Assembly (NCBI GenBank): GCA_029215795.1
Contig: JARDYH010000002.1
Location: 9,231,001 to 9,295,000, forward strand
Length of the DNA stretch: 64,000 bases
Direction of reading: 5' to 3'
Source: Anniella stebbinsi
Lineage: Eukaryota; Chordata; Lepidosauria; Squamata; Anniellidae
Shown: positions 20,290-30,712 of the stretch, piece after piece
Numbering within the stretch: position 1 is the stretch's first letter
Layout of the letters: the number at the start of each line of letters is the position of its first letter
The notes under the pieces: generated by a model
Told to the model about the DNA's origin: nothing
Database searches by the model: none
What the model saw: the letters and a program-made list of their open reading frames with translations, nothing else
Position numbers and translations under genes: made by a program

Positions 20290-20730
20290 GCGGGGAGTGC
20301 TCAACATTGCTGATACTTCTACTGGAAAGTTCTGGCATTTAAATCACTTTGAGACTGTGTATTACAATGACACCTCAATGCCACAATCATCATCTTCATC
20401 TGACCAACAGACATACACATCCCCAAACATAAAGGTCATCAGAAATACCCCAAGTTTTGTTTTGCGTCTAAATGGGATTTATTTTAAGACATCTGCAAAA
20501 TGCCCCGAGATTGCTAATAACATCCATTTGTGCAACCGCAAATGAGCCAAAGGTGAACAGAATTACTGCTAATTACATGAACTCCAATTAAATGGTGGCA
20601 CATCAAATTAGGGCTAACAAAGCTCTCATCAGTCAGATGCGAAGATCTCAAAGGGCGAGTTAATGAATAATTGAGATAGGAAACATTCATCGGAATTTGA
20701 TTTGCGAGTCGTCGGACTTGGCCTCATCAC
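20290..20730. promoter_or_regulatory. Candidate conserved noncoding element
   Basis: About 440 bp of unique DNA with dense homeodomain-type cores: TACTGCTAATTACATGAAC, TCCAATTAAATGGTGG, ACATCAAATTAGGGC, GAGTTAATGAATAATTGAG. CpGs survive (TTTGCGAGTCGTCGGAC). Of all unique blocks this has the strongest enhancer look, though without alignment the call is inference. Confidence 0.4.
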
Positions 20731-21324
20731 AGTCTCAGAAAGATGTATTTGTCAAGGCAGCTTTTCTTCTTTGCTTGTACTGCAAGGTTTTGTGAAGTTT
20801 GATCCAGCAGACCAATCCCTTTCCAGGGAGCTTCCTCTGATGTTATTTTCATGGTGCAGGAAAGATCCCTGATGCCGTGACTCTCCCTCCACAAAGGTGA
20901 CATGAGAAGCTGTCCTTGGAGGCCTTCCTTGGACATGGACAAAGCGTTAAACTAGTTCCAAGAAGGTAGAACTTGTCTACAGCTCTGGGTTGAGTTCCAT
21001 GTGGCTGTGGTTAATTTGTCCCTTTGTCTCATTGGGGAACTTCTAAGGGCCCATTCTCACAAGACTTCCATGTTGTGGAGCCACTAAAGCATGGCTCTTC
21101 CTTGCAGCATAATATCAGAAGAGTGGGGCAGGGTCTCAATAGGATAAGGAAGAGCCATAGTGTGGGTTCTCGCTACGTGACATTTCCTTTGTGGTGCATG
21201 AAGGAGCTGAACTGCCCCATTTCCTGTGCAATGAAGGTTACATGATAAAGAGCCCAAAAAACAAACAAACACCCACACACATCCAAAATAATATCTGGGA
21301 GGTAATGCATTGCAAGGGGCTGGT
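20731..21324. other. Unassigned DNA
   Basis: No gene or repeat recognised; overlapping 60-73 codon frames on both strands are shadows of each other. Confidence 0.4.
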
Positions 21325-21538
21325 GAGGCATCCCAGGAAGCTGATTGGTGGGAGATTCAGGATAGAGAAAAGAAAGTACACCGTGCATAGTTAAACTATG
21401 GAATTAACTCCCACAAGATGTGGTGATGGTCACCAATTTGAATGGCTTTAAAAAGGGAGTAGACAGGTTCATGGAGGAGAAGGCTATTGATGGCTTCTAG
21501 TCCTGAGGACTATGTACAACCGCCAGTGTCAGACAGTA

Positions 21539-21539
<1 letters not shown>
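21325..21539 (+). pseudogene. CR1 LINE fragment, dead
   Basis: The plus-strand frame gives PRKLIGGRFRIEKRKY followed, after a stop, by codons for an ELPQDVV-like and DRFMEEKAIDG-like C-terminus (CAGGTTCATGGAGGAGAAGG). This is the CR1 reverse transcriptase end with stops. Confidence 0.8.
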
Positions 21540-21581
<42 letters not shown>

Positions 21582-21838
21582 TCTTACCCACCTCTCCCTC
21601 TGGATCGAGGCAGGGGAACAACAATAAATATAAATACAAAGACCATAAAATAGATAAAACATTAAAAACAAACAAAACGAATGCATTATTAAAACATCTT
21701 AAAGCTCAACTAGGTAGGCCTGCTGGAAGAGATCAGTCTTCATGGCTCTCTTAAATTCAAGAAGACTGCTAAGTTGTCAAATCTCTCCTGGCAGGCCACT
21801 CCACAGTCTTGGAGCGGCAGAAGAGAAGTTCCTCTTCA
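21540..21838 (-). repeat. L2 LINE 3' end with (TTA)n
   Basis: (TTA)n at 21541-21580, then TTCTTACCCACCTCTCCCTC, TGGATCGAGGCAGGGG, and the complement of the LWSGLPGEI-like frame (CTGGCAGGCCACTCCACAGT). It is closest to the copies at 27.1 and 35.9 kb. Confidence 0.85.
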
Positions 21839-21985
21839 CTCTAGTTGCTGCAGAAGAGAAGTGGGAGGGGGCTGTTGCACTCATGTCATGCTTGTGAGGC
21901 AGCTGGTTGGCTCCTGTGTGAACAGAATGCTGGACTAGATGGACCACTGGTTTGATTTAGCATAGCTCTTCTTACGTTCTTAGGG
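21839..21985 (+). repeat. CR1/SINE 3' body fragment
   Basis: CATGCTTGTGAGGCAGCTGG, GAATGCTGGACTAGATGG and TAGCATAGCTCTTCTTACG are the 3' body motifs shared with 24.2 kb and, in reverse, with 47.2 kb. Confidence 0.65.
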
Positions 21986-22469
21986 CCGTTCCGTAGGGGA
22001 AGTAATCACACCAAAATGTGTATCTTATTGCAAGTTATTTCTTTGTGCCTGTTACTACAAGTAAACTTTCCTCTTCCATTCTCCCCTTCTGAACTGCTGC
22101 TGGCACCCAAGGGAGAGAAGTACCTTGGTCCCAGCCAAAGGCTTTTGATCTGGGATCTCTCTAGTTGACTCCTGCCTGATGGGGCCAATCAGTACGTCCA
22201 CCTCCTCCCTCTCCTGTTGCTCAGGTATTTCCAACTCACCCCAACATATGGCCTATTTGATTTATAGGGTGAGCCTGGGCTTGCTCACCCATCCCTGTTT
22301 GCCAAAGCTTGCTTCATCTCCATTGGTTCCAAGGAGGCCCAGCTATAAGCATATGCTCAAATCTCTCCTACTGAAATCAATGGGATGAACAGGTGCTAAA
22401 CTTTGGGTAGATCATGACCATGAATAGCGTGGCACGCAACTCATCTTTACTATGTCCAGTGGTGCTTTG
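21986..22469. other. Unassigned DNA
   Basis: No feature recognised. Confidence 0.4.
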
Positions 22470-22740
22470 ACAGGTACTATTCCAGGGTATGATCCGATGC
22501 AGGAACCATCAAGCGCCAACACTTCTGACACAGCTGCGACTTTGATGCTCCAAATAACTCTTCAGCACTTAGGTAAGTGACAGCATTATAGCCGCAATCT
22601 GAGGAGATGAAGTAATTGGCTACTTTTCCCACTCTAATTGCGGCGGAAACTATCTCCCTGCTAAATAGGATAGAACTTTGCAGGCCCACCTGCTGTTAAC
22701 ACCAGCATCGAGAAGAGACCATTTTCAGTTAACTGTTTCC
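22470..22740. promoter_or_regulatory. Candidate conserved noncoding element
   Basis: Unique DNA with TCAAGCGCCAACACTTCTGA, GCATTATAGCCGCAATCTG, GATGAAGTAATTGGC and CTCTAATTGCGGCGG. CpGs are kept in an AT-balanced background. Function is inferred only from this look. Confidence 0.35.
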
Positions 22741-23039
22741 TGGGAAGCATCAAGAAGTGAGGTTGGACGTGAGCTGCATAACTGGAAAGTTGGGTGGTCT
22801 CATGGGCAGGCGCTCGACCAAAGAAGCAGCTAGTTGGCCGGTGGAATTGAGCAGGGTGTGAAGTGAATAACAGGCTTGGAGAAGCAGATAAGTGAAAGCA
22901 GCAGGACAGAGCAAAGAGAAGGAAAAATGAAGAAACGAAGCAGACCGCTACAGATATTCCGCATGGTCTACGACGGGTGTGAGAAACCCTTTACAGCCCT
23001 TTACATGTACAATTAAAACATACAAATATAAGTTTACAA
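22741..23039. other. Unassigned DNA
   Basis: No feature recognised. Confidence 0.4.
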
Positions 23040-23595
23040 AAGTTAAAATAGAATTAAACCTACAATAAAAAAAATAAAAAAATAAAAATTTTAAAAACAG
23101 CAACAGATTTTAAAAACAAAACAAAACCGTACATTAACATAGGTCCAGAGTATTTTAAAAAGCCTGCTGGAATAAAAACGTTTTTGCCTGCCTCCGGAAG
23201 TGTACAGAGGGAGCCAGTCTGGCTTCCTTGGGAAGGGAGTTCCAGAGCCTTGGAGCAGCCACAGAGAAGGCCCTCTCTTGTGTACCCATCAAGCATGCCT
23301 GGGATGTTGGTGGGACTGAGAGAAGGGCCTCCCCAGAAGTTCTCAGAGCACAGGCCGGCTCATATGGGAGAATACAGTCTTTCAGATAACCTTTATAGGT
23401 GATAACCAGCTCTTCGAATTGTGCCCGGAAACAGACTGGAAGCCAGTGGAGCTGTTTTATCAGGGGAGTTGTATGCTCCCAGTTGTATATCACCCAATAG
23501 CAAAAGCTCTTTGGCCAGCTCACAAAAATTAAAACCACAAAGCGCAACTGAAGTATAAAACTTAAACAACAATATAAAACCATGCTGAATCACAC
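23040..23595 (-). pseudogene. L2 LINE reverse transcriptase C-terminus, dead
   Basis: The minus-strand frame 23155-23583 reads HTTPLIKQLHWLPVCFRAQF, then an ACALRTSGEALLSVPP segment, then ERAFSVAAPRLWNSLPKEAR and a KTFLFQQAF end. This is the classic L2 C-terminal order over about 110 residues without a stop, the best preserved L2 coding remnant in the window. The 3' UTR (AAAATAAAAAAATAAAAA) lies to its left. Confidence 0.9.
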
Positions 23596-23665
23596 CAAGG
23601 GATGGCCTTGTAGGCCCCTTTCAACTCTACTATTCTATAATTCTATGATTCTATGATTCTATGAT
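23596..23665 (+). repeat. CR1 3' terminus
   Basis: GGCCTTGTAGGCCCCTTTCA and the tail ATTCTATAATTCTATGATTC, in four reiterations. Confidence 0.85.
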
Positions 23666-23945
23666 CCATCTAGTCCTGCACTCTGCTCACACAGTGGCCA
23701 ACCAGCTGTCACAAGCAGGACATGGTGCAACAGCACTCTCCCACCCATGTTCCCCAGCAACTGGTGAACACAGGCATACTGCCTCTGATACCGGAGGTAG
23801 CACATAGCTATCAGGACTAGTTCCCATTGATAGCCTCCTTCTCCAGGAATTTATCTAATCCCCTTTGAAAGCCATCCAGGTTGGTGGCCATCACGACATC
23901 TTGTGGTAGTGAATTCCATAGTTTAGCTATGAGCTGTATCTGTCC
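23666..23945 (-). pseudogene. CR1 LINE fragment, dead
   Basis: Minus strand. The plus strand shows CATCTAGTCCTGCACTCTGC, CAACCAGCTGTCACAAGC, TAGCCTCCTTCTCCAGGAAT and GGCCATCACGACATCTTGTG, the complement of the LPQDVVMATNLDGF end. It lies tail to tail with the previous CR1 terminus. Confidence 0.8.
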
Positions 23946-24149
23946 TGAATCCCACCAAAATGCCCAACATAATATACATGCATGATATTCCCAGGTGATG
24001 TATCCACCACTTTGTTAAGGCTGATACATCTTCTCAGGTCAACTAAAGGAGGATGTGTATGCTTTTCTCTCCAATTCATCATAACAGCAATATGATTGGC
24101 TTTGTTTGTCCTCAGTGCTTTCTTCACATAGCCATATCTATTGCACCCA
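23946..24149. other. Unassigned DNA
   Basis: No feature recognised. Confidence 0.4.
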
Positions 24150-24265
24150 TGTCCTGCTTGTGGGTTCCTGGTCAACAGTTGGTGGGTCCCTGTGTCAGCA
24201 GAATGCTGGACTAGATGGGCCCTTGGTCTGAACCGGCACAGCTCTTCTTGATTCTTCTTATCAGA
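24150..24265 (+). repeat. CR1 3' body fragment
   Basis: CCATGTCCTGCTTGTGGGTT, GAATGCTGGACTAGATGGGC and GGCACAGCTCTTCTTGATTC. Same family as 21.84-21.98 kb. Confidence 0.7.
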
Positions 24266-24454
24266 GATAAAGCTTCACACAAATGAATGTTCCATTAGTA
24301 GAACATTCATTAGTTGATGATTTGTGTTATACATTGTTTGCAAATACATGTGTGTGACATCCACAGTTTACATTTCCATGTGTACACTTGTAATATCTTT
24401 GGTGTGCACCTAGAAAATATAATCTGTGATGTAGCCGAAGTACCAATACAATAT

Positions 24455-24680
24455 GGCTGAATTCGGACAACACAATAGTCAATGGTGAGGTAATAATCAA
24501 CTTTACAGTTGTTCATTTAGGGGGTACTCCTCACACAACATGGTAATAAATTATCAACTGTGGTGTGGATTAGGATCAGCGCTGAGTTGACTATGGCAGC
24601 ATTCAGACGACACGATAGTCAATACAACTGACGATTGGTCCCCCCCCCCCAGTTGCTTATTGTGTCGTCCGAATTCAGCC
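24455..24680 (-). mobile_element. PalD copy 1 (TIR element)
   Basis: TIRs GGCTGAATTCGGACAACAC on the left and GTGTCGTCCGAATTCAGCC on the right. The interior matches copy 2 (40795-41021) in reverse orientation: GATCAGCGCTGAGTTGACTA here, TAGTCAACTCAGCGCTGATC there. About 225 bp, no coding capacity, no clear target duplication. Confidence 0.85.
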
Positions 24681-25179
24681 TATGAGTTTGTAACACCTCT
24701 CTGTTGGGATGAGAAGTTTTTTTTACTGTTCCAGTCTTTTATTGTTCCCCTGGGTGCTCTGCCCTGCGTTCTGCTCATCCAGAATTTGAGGTAGACTAGG
24801 AGAATTTATCAGTGGCAAAACCTACGGTGGTTTGTGAGTTATAGTTGAACTGATCCCACAAGAGCTGGGAAATCATTTCATTTCAACCATAATGCCAGCC
24901 CCCTTTCAAACCACAATGTGCCATGGACAAGGGGACCAGGACATATGTGACAAGTGACAAAGGACAGGAGCCCATTGGAATCCACTCATGACTAGGGATC
25001 TCATGGGCACCTGACTGGGTCTGGGAGTCAGTCAGAATCCCCCACATTCACACACCCCCCTCCAGACTCAGTCAGGCACCCAGGGCATTTTGCGGGGCCA
25101 TGGGTCAAACACCTGTGCGGCCTGACAAGCGCCCGGCAGGAACAAAAAACCAAAAGGAGGAGAGTATCCAACTCAGGGC
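24681..25179. other. Unassigned DNA
   Basis: No feature recognised; C-rich run at 25045-25065. Confidence 0.4.
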
Positions 25180-25510
25180 AAAAAAGGGAGAGAAGCAGGT
25201 TCTCAGAATGCTGAGATACGCATTTCGGCCCATGTTGTTTTTTGTAAGGCCTTCGTCAGCGGACTGTAATATCAAGAATACATTAAATTATGTTTATGGG
25301 GATAGCACAGGCGTTTGAGGCAATATGCCTAACTAACCTTTAAACCGATATATTAATGTTATGTGTTATCCCCATAAACATAATTTAATGTATTCTTGAT
25401 ATTACAGCCCCTCGAAGAAGGCCTTAAAAACAACAACATAGGCCGAAACGTGTTGGGCTTGGAAATGAAGTATCTTAGCATTCTGAGAACTGGCTTCTCT
25501 CCTTTTTTTC
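25180..25510. mobile_element. Large foldback element PalG
   Basis: Arms of about 130 bp are close inverted copies: left AAGCAGGTTCTCAGAATGCT, TTTCGGCCCATGTTGTT and GAATACATTAAATTATG; right CATAATTTAATGTATTC, AACAACATAGGCCGAAA and AGCATTCTGAGAACTGGCTT. The loop at about 25310-25360 contains ACCGATATATTAATGTT. No TIR family or target duplication established. Single copy here. Confidence 0.8.
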
Positions 25511-25844
25511 ACCCTCATCAGGAGCCTCCATTGTGCATGACAATAGAGGGTTCAGAAAATGCGCATTTCCCAAGATGTGTTAATGGCAGCCATAAAGGTC
25601 CCATTTATGCAAGATTAAAGGCATGACACACACAATGGAGGCTCTGGTACACAAGTTGGATACTGTGCAATATACTCTGTAAACCACCTCACAAAAAAAA
25701 ATTTTGACAGAATATTTTACATGATCACTGCTTTTTTTTTCTTCTTTTGTAACAATTTTATCAATGTACATGCTGGTGATGGTGTGGAGGGGGCAAACAT
25801 GATGAACCCAAGAATCTGAAAACTGCACGGTGCTTTGGCATATG
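25511..25844. repeat. Repeat H fragment and unassigned DNA
   Basis: 25515-25650 shares GAGCCTCCATTGTGCATGA, AATGGCAGCCATAAAGG and CCCATTTATGCAAG with 19.1-19.3 kb. 25650-25844 is unassigned. Confidence 0.4.
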
Positions 25845-25965
25845 GAAAGAGCCGTAGCTCAGTGGCAGAGTGCATTCAAAAGGTCCTAGATCTGTCCCTA
25901 ACATCTCCAGGTAAGACGGCCAGGAAAGATTGCTTTGCAGAGCCATTGCCAGTCATTGTAGATTG
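25845..25965 (+). repeat. tRNA-derived SINE type 2, 5' head
   Basis: Head in plus orientation: A box GCCGTAGCTCAGTGGCAGAG and B-box region GGTCCTAGATCTGTCCC, then CATCTCCAGGTAAGACGGCC. This is the reverse orientation of 13.9 kb. Truncated in the body. Confidence 0.8.
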
Positions 25966-26024
25966 GGATGCATCCAATGTTAGTCTTACTTAGAGTAAAC
26001 CCGTTGAAATGAATGGGACTTAAG

Positions 26025-26344
26025 TAGGCTGACCGTATGAAAAGGAGGACAGGGCTCATGTAACTTTAACAGTTGTAGAGAAAAGGGAATTTTAGCCAAT
26101 GTCATTTGTATGCAATTAGTCCCTGGTGAAATTCCCTCTTCATCACAACAGTTAAAGTTACAGGCACCATACTAGAGTGACCATATATAAAAGAAGGCAG
26201 GGTCCCTGTAACTTTAACTGTTGTGATGAAGAGGGAATTTCACCAGGAACTAATTGCATACAAATGACACTGGCTGAAATTCCCTTTTCTCTACAACTGT
26301 TAAAGTTACATGAGCCCTGTCCTCCTTTTCATATTTTCAACCTA
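26025..26344. mobile_element. PalA copy 5
   Basis: TAGGCTGACCGTATGAAAAG to the decayed end ATATTTTCAACCTA. Flanks GACTTAAG and ACTTAAGT form an 8-bp target duplication offset by one base. CTCATGTAAC subfamily; spacer CACCATACTAGAGTGACC. Confidence 0.9.
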
Positions 26345-26614
26345 ACTTAAGTTAGACTAATATTGGTTACAACCTATTGGATACAACCCATGAAATGAAA
26401 TAGATGGACAGTGGTTGGACTTGGTAGTGGTATTTCCAGTGCATCAGTTCCAGCTCAAAAACAGGACCAGATAATTTAAAACTCCAACATGCAAGGAACA
26501 TTTTGGAAGCTCCTGTAATTTCCCCATAAGTTTAATTTTCCTTTCATCCACTTTTCCCACAAGCTGTTTGAAGGCATTTAAGTGGGTAGGAGAAAAACAG
26601 AAGGGAAAAGATGG

Positions 26615-26653
<39 letters not shown>

Positions 26654-27076
26654 AAACCATACACTCCAGTTTCTATAATTTTATGTGTATGCTCTTTGGA
26701 ATGTATGATTCATCTGTGTTCAAGAGTTGGCTAGTTCCAAATTCCAACTTTGCAATTTGGAAAACTACTGCAGCTTTAGCCAGCTGTGTCCGCTTTGCCA
26801 GACCTCAAGGGGTCACCTCAAGAAGGTGTAGCGTAGAAAATGGAGAGGCAAGACTCTAAGTTGTCTGGGTAATTGCAATATGTCCTTTTGCATAAGGAGG
26901 TATCCAGGACCCAGGGAACTGTAATGCAGTTCTGTTCATCTTTGTAAGGCCACATCCAGTTAATTATGTTCAGGAAGGGCCACAGTCCAAGAAGGGTATT
27001 GACAAGTTGAAATGTGAGAAGCTGTATGGACCAATGGTTAAAGGGATGAGCTCGGTTGTGGAAGATCTAGTGTTAA
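26345..27076. other. Unassigned DNA with (AC)n
   Basis: (AC)n microsatellite of about 17 units at 26619-26651. Otherwise unique, nothing recognised. Confidence 0.5.
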
Positions 27077-27335
27077 GTATTTCTTACCCGCCTCTCCCTC
27101 TGGATCGAGGTTGGGAACAACATTAATACAAAACAGCATAAAATACATAAAACTGATAAAAACATATAAAACTAATACATTACTAAAAAGCATCTTAAAA
27201 TTCAACTGGGTAGGCCTGCCGGACGAGATCAGTCTTTATAGCTTTCTTACATTCCGGAAGACAGTTAAGTTGGCGAATCTCTCCCGGCAGGCCATTCCGC
27301 AGTCTGGGAGCGGCAGAAAAGAAGGCTGGTTGTAT
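27077..27335 (-). repeat. L2 LINE 3' end
   Basis: TTTCTTACCCGCCTCTCCCT, GGATCGAGGTTGGGAACAAC and the complement of a PRLRNGLPGEI-like end (CCCGGCAGGCCATTCCGCAG). Same subfamily as 21.54 and 35.94 kb. Confidence 0.85.
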
Positions 27336-27683
27336 AGCTTTGAGGAATTCATTCCTAAACTGGATTAATACATGCAAATGGTATCTTAAGGTGGACATTT
27401 TAAATGTAACCTCTGCCTATAAAAAGGCATTCAGTATACCCATCCACAAAATACTGGCCTGCCTTACAATACTTTTAATATATGCTAAGTGTTTTGCACA
27501 CTTCAAAGGTGTAACTAAAGAAAGTGGGGCATCTGTGACAAGTTTTCCAATTATTATCATTTTAGATTAAAAGATGTCATGGAGGGGCAGATTAGAGCTT
27601 TATCAAAAGGGGGGGTTTAATTATTTCTTCCTCCACATTCTCCCCTTTCCACAAGCTGTTATATACACTGCAGTGAAAAACCT

Positions 27684-27729
<46 letters not shown>

Positions 27730-27833
27730 CAGGATCTACACTACTGCTTTATAATGGTATTGAAGTGCGCTGATAACTGTTTCCTTACTGTCATTTCTCT
27801 GCATTTCCTCATTCTTCCCGGAGGGACATAAAC
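27336..27833. other. Unassigned DNA, (TC)n and a PalB scrap
   Basis: (TC)n of about 19 units at 27690-27727, followed at 27728-27785 by GGCAGGATCTACACTACTGC and GGTATTGAAGTGCGCTGATA, part of a PalB interior. The rest is unique. Confidence 0.5.
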
Positions 27834-28016
27834 TAGGGTGACCAGATAAAATCTAGGTCAGGGCTCATGTAACTTTAACAGTTGTAGAGAAAAGGGAATT
27901 TCAGGCAGTGTCATTTGTATGCAATTAGTTCCTGGTGAAATTCCTTCTTCATCACCACAGTTAAAGTTGCAGGGGCCCTGCCTTCTTTTGTATATGGTCA
28001 CTCTAGTATAGTGTCT
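27834..28016. mobile_element. PalA copy 6, left half only
   Basis: TAGGGTGACCAGATAAAATC through arm and spacer to CACTCTAGTATAGTG, then abruptly stops at the junction to duplication Y (TCTGATTGGCC). Left flank ACATAAAC matches the right flank ACGTAAAC of the PalA end at 28725, so 27834 and 28725 are probably the two ends of a single original element. Confidence 0.85.
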
Positions 28017-28017
28017 G

Positions 28018-28406
28018 ATTGGCCGGGGGGGGGGGGGGGGGAGGCAAAGCACACTTTCTGGAGTCTCCGGAAAGTACGCAATTCCCCCGGCCTCACTAAC
28101 AGTGTGTCCAGGGGAATTGCGCACTTTCTGAAGGCCCCAGAAAGCATGCTTTGCCAAGGGCTCAGGAAGCTTGTAGCTGGGCCGTGAGAGCGGGGCTTGA
28201 CAAGCTCACAGGGTGGGACCCAACTGAGCCCTCCAAACTCTAGGTGTACAACAGTGCAGATAATAAATGGTTTCAAATCTAATGCGATACAATCAAAAAC
28301 TAATATCAAACCACCAGGACAAAAAGACAGCAAAGAAAAATTACAAAACAAGGCTGAAGGATTATACAATTATAATTATACAGTCTCCCTCATGATTACA
28401 TAGAGT
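28018..28406 (+). repeat. Local duplication Y, derived copy
   Basis: From CTGATTGGCC to about 28378, identical to 31268-31617 over some 325 bp apart from the length of one G-run (17 G or more here). It then continues after a deletion with CAGTCTCCCT, CATGATTACATAGAG. A 112-residue minus-strand open frame is identical in both copies only because the DNA is. The content resembles repeat H (TCTCCGGAAAGTACGCAATT) plus a possible L2 3' UTR in antisense. Confidence 0.9.
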
Positions 28407-28725
28407 TGGGTGACCAGATAAAATCCAGGCCAGGGCTCACGTAACTTTAACAGTTGTAGAGAAAAGGGAATTTCAGCCAGTGTCATTTGTATGCAATTAG
28501 TTACTGGTGAAATTCCCTCTTCATCACAACAGTTAAAGGTGCAGGCACTATACTAGAGTGACCATATACAAAAGAAGGCAGGGCCCCTGCAACTTTAACT
28601 GTTGTGATGAAGAGGGGATTTCACCAGGAACTAATTGCATACAAATGACACTGGCTGAAATTCCTTTTTCTCTACAATTGTTAAAGTTACATGAGCCCTG
28701 ACCTGGATTTTATCTGGTCAGCCTA
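28407..28725. mobile_element. PalA copy 7
   Basis: Left end TGGGTGACCAGATAAAATCC, right end CTGGTCAGCCTA. It shares the rare variant GGGCTCACGTAAC with copy 10 at 31.7 kb. No own target duplication: its left flank ACATAGAG is instead the right flank of copy 10. The spacer is in the opposite orientation to copy 10. Confidence 0.9.
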
Positions 28726-29125
28726 CGTAAACAAAGACCACAAGGCCCATTCAGAGGCTGTTTTTATGGCACGGCTTTTCCTGCAAACTGCAGGAGACTG
28801 CGGCACATTCTGGGTTTTTTTTTTGTTTTTTTTAAAGTCGGATTAAAAGGGGTCTGTTTTGCTAAGGGAAAAGTGAGTGGAAGGCGTGGGGGGGTATGAC
28901 AGCATCTAAAAAACGCGCGCACATCCATAAGGAGGCAGCAGCGAGCGTGTGATAAGACATTCGTCTGACAAACCTCAAATTCCATATGCCGTTTTCAAAC
29001 TGCTTTCAAAGTGTTATATCCTGCTTGCTGTAGATCTGCCCCCCTCTCTCTCTGTCACACACATACACACACACAGAGAGACATGTGTGCACAAAGAAAA
29101 CAGCAGGTACGGGGAGGGAGAGTTA
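28726..29125. other. Unassigned DNA with a PalB end
   Basis: 28985-29033 (CAAACTGCTTTCAAAGTG, TATATCCTGCTTGCTGTAGA) is a right-end PalB fragment. (CA)n/(GA)n pieces lie at 29057-29085. Otherwise unassigned. Confidence 0.5.
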
Positions 29126-29251
29126 GGCTCTTTCTACACCATCGGGGTGTAGAAGGAGGGAGGGTGATCCCAGAAGTACCTAATACACACCTTCGGCGCA
29201 CAGGGAGCAGCCGGGGCCATCCCAGGCAAACAGCCTGGTGTGGAAAGGGCC
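29126..29251. mobile_element. PalN copy 2 (short form)
   Basis: TIRs GGCTCTTTCTACACC and GGTGTGGAAAGGGCC; about 125 bp, an internally deleted relative of 19651-20136. Confidence 0.7.
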
Positions 29252-29479
29252 AGTTTAAGGAACAGCATGAAAGAAAGGGTTAACATCCTCCCCCCACCAA
29301 GTGCACTGCCCCCAAAACAATCTCCCCTTGCCCCATGGCTGTTTTTAACTTTCACTTCAAATAATTCAGGGGGTGTAATCATATATCTTCCACCATTTCA
29401 TCTAGTTGGTCCCCCCCCAAAGGTTTGGTATTATTCATGCGAAGTAGCTTGACATTTCGTTCTAAAGATTGTCCCCGCT
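29252..29479. other. Unassigned DNA
   Basis: No feature recognised. Confidence 0.4.
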
Positions 29480-29790
29480 CCACCACACAAAAGTGTATGT
29501 AGATTTGTCGGGGGGGGGGGGGTTGTCAATTGGCATGCTGAAAATAATTAGAAACATTCCCTGATTTCCAAATTGCATCCCAATTTTAATGGATGGTCTT
29601 GACTTCTGTCTAATTGCCTTTTTATTCTTCACTTTGTTCCCTTTGTGAGACTTTTTGGAGCTCATATACATATCGGAAGAGTAAGGTATCAATTAAATGC
29701 CTCCTTGATGGTAATCTCAGCTGGCACAAGACTACTAATGGCCACATCATCCCCACTTAGCCAAGCAGTGGCAAGTCCCAGGGATAGCGC
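29480..29790. promoter_or_regulatory. Candidate conserved noncoding element
   Basis: After a G-run (29510-29522): GTCAATTGGCATGC, GAAAATAATTAGAAAC, CCAATTTTAATGGATGG, GTCTAATTGCC, ATCAATTAAATGCC and ACTACTAATGGCCAC. Dense ATTA cores in unique DNA suggest an enhancer; not aligned. Confidence 0.35.
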
Positions 29791-29945
29791 TATCCAGATT
29801 TGGTTTTCTTTAGGTGAGAAAGCACTGGAGGCAGGGGGGCATTAATGGAGGCAAACGGTGCAAACTCCTATGAAGCAACAGATCCCTGACCCCACATCAG
29901 ATTTCCAGAGAGTCCTAATTTGGACACTAAAGTCCATCACTTTAA

Positions 29946-30264
29946 TAGGGTGACCAGTTAACTCCAGGTCAGGGCTCATATAACTTTAACAGTTGTAGAG
30001 GAAAGGGAATTTCAGCCAGTGTCATTTGTATGCAATTAGTTCCTGGTGAAATTCCCTCTTCATCACCACAGTTTAAGTTGCAGGGTCCCTGCCTTCTTTT
30101 GTATATGGTCACTCTAGTATAGTGCCTGCAACTTTAACTGTTATGATGAAGAGGGAATTTCACCAGGAACTAATTGCATATAAATGACACTGGCTGAAAT
30201 TCCCTTTTCTCTACAACTGTTACAGTTACAGGAGCCCTGACCTGGATTTTATCTGGTCAGCCTA
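29946..30264. mobile_element. PalA copy 8
   Basis: TAGGGTGACCAGTTAACTCC to CTGGTCAGCCTA. Flanks CACTTTAA and (A)ACTTTAAG make an 8-bp duplication with one mismatch or one-base offset. Spacer orientation as in copy 1. Confidence 0.92.
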
Positions 30265-30392
30265 ACTTTAAGCCAACACCTACTCATGACTCCATGTATT
30301 TCGAAATGCCCTTAGGCACACACACAAACGCACACACATTTACAACCTCCCCTCAGCTGGGGTTTGGTTGTCACCTTCCCAGCACTCTAATT

Positions 30393-30712
30393 TAGGGTGA
30401 CCATATGAAAGGGAGGGCAGGGCTCCTGTGTCTTTAACAATAGCATAGAAAAGGGAATTTCAGCAGGTGTCATTTGTAGGCATGCAGCACCTGGTGAAAT
30501 TCCCTCTTCGTCACAACCGTTATAGGTGCAGGAGCTATACTAGAGTGAGAGATACTAAAGAGGGCAGGGCTCCTGCAGCTTGAACTGTTGTGATGAAGAG
30601 GGAATTTCACCAGGTGCTGCATTCATACAAATGACCCCTGCTGAAATTCCGTTTGCTACACAACTGTTTATAGATACAGGAGGTCTGCCCTCCTTTCCAT
30701 ATGGTCACTCTA
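30393..30712. mobile_element. PalA copy 9 (older subfamily)
   Basis: TAGGGTGACCATATGAAAGG to ATATGGTCACTCTA. CTCCTGTGTCTTTAAC and GCAGCTTGAAC arms place it with copies 3, 4 and 12. No target duplication remains. Confidence 0.9.

Noticed and set aside
25856..25910. tRNA-gene-like A and B boxes
   Set aside because: They continue into a SINE body and no cloverleaf with acceptor stem closes; it is a SINE head.
27998..28369. Minus-strand open frame of 123 codons shared with 31169-31618
   Set aside because: The shared 112 residues only reflect the nearly identical DNA duplication. No substitutions exist to test for selection, and the G-run gives a proline run at the end.
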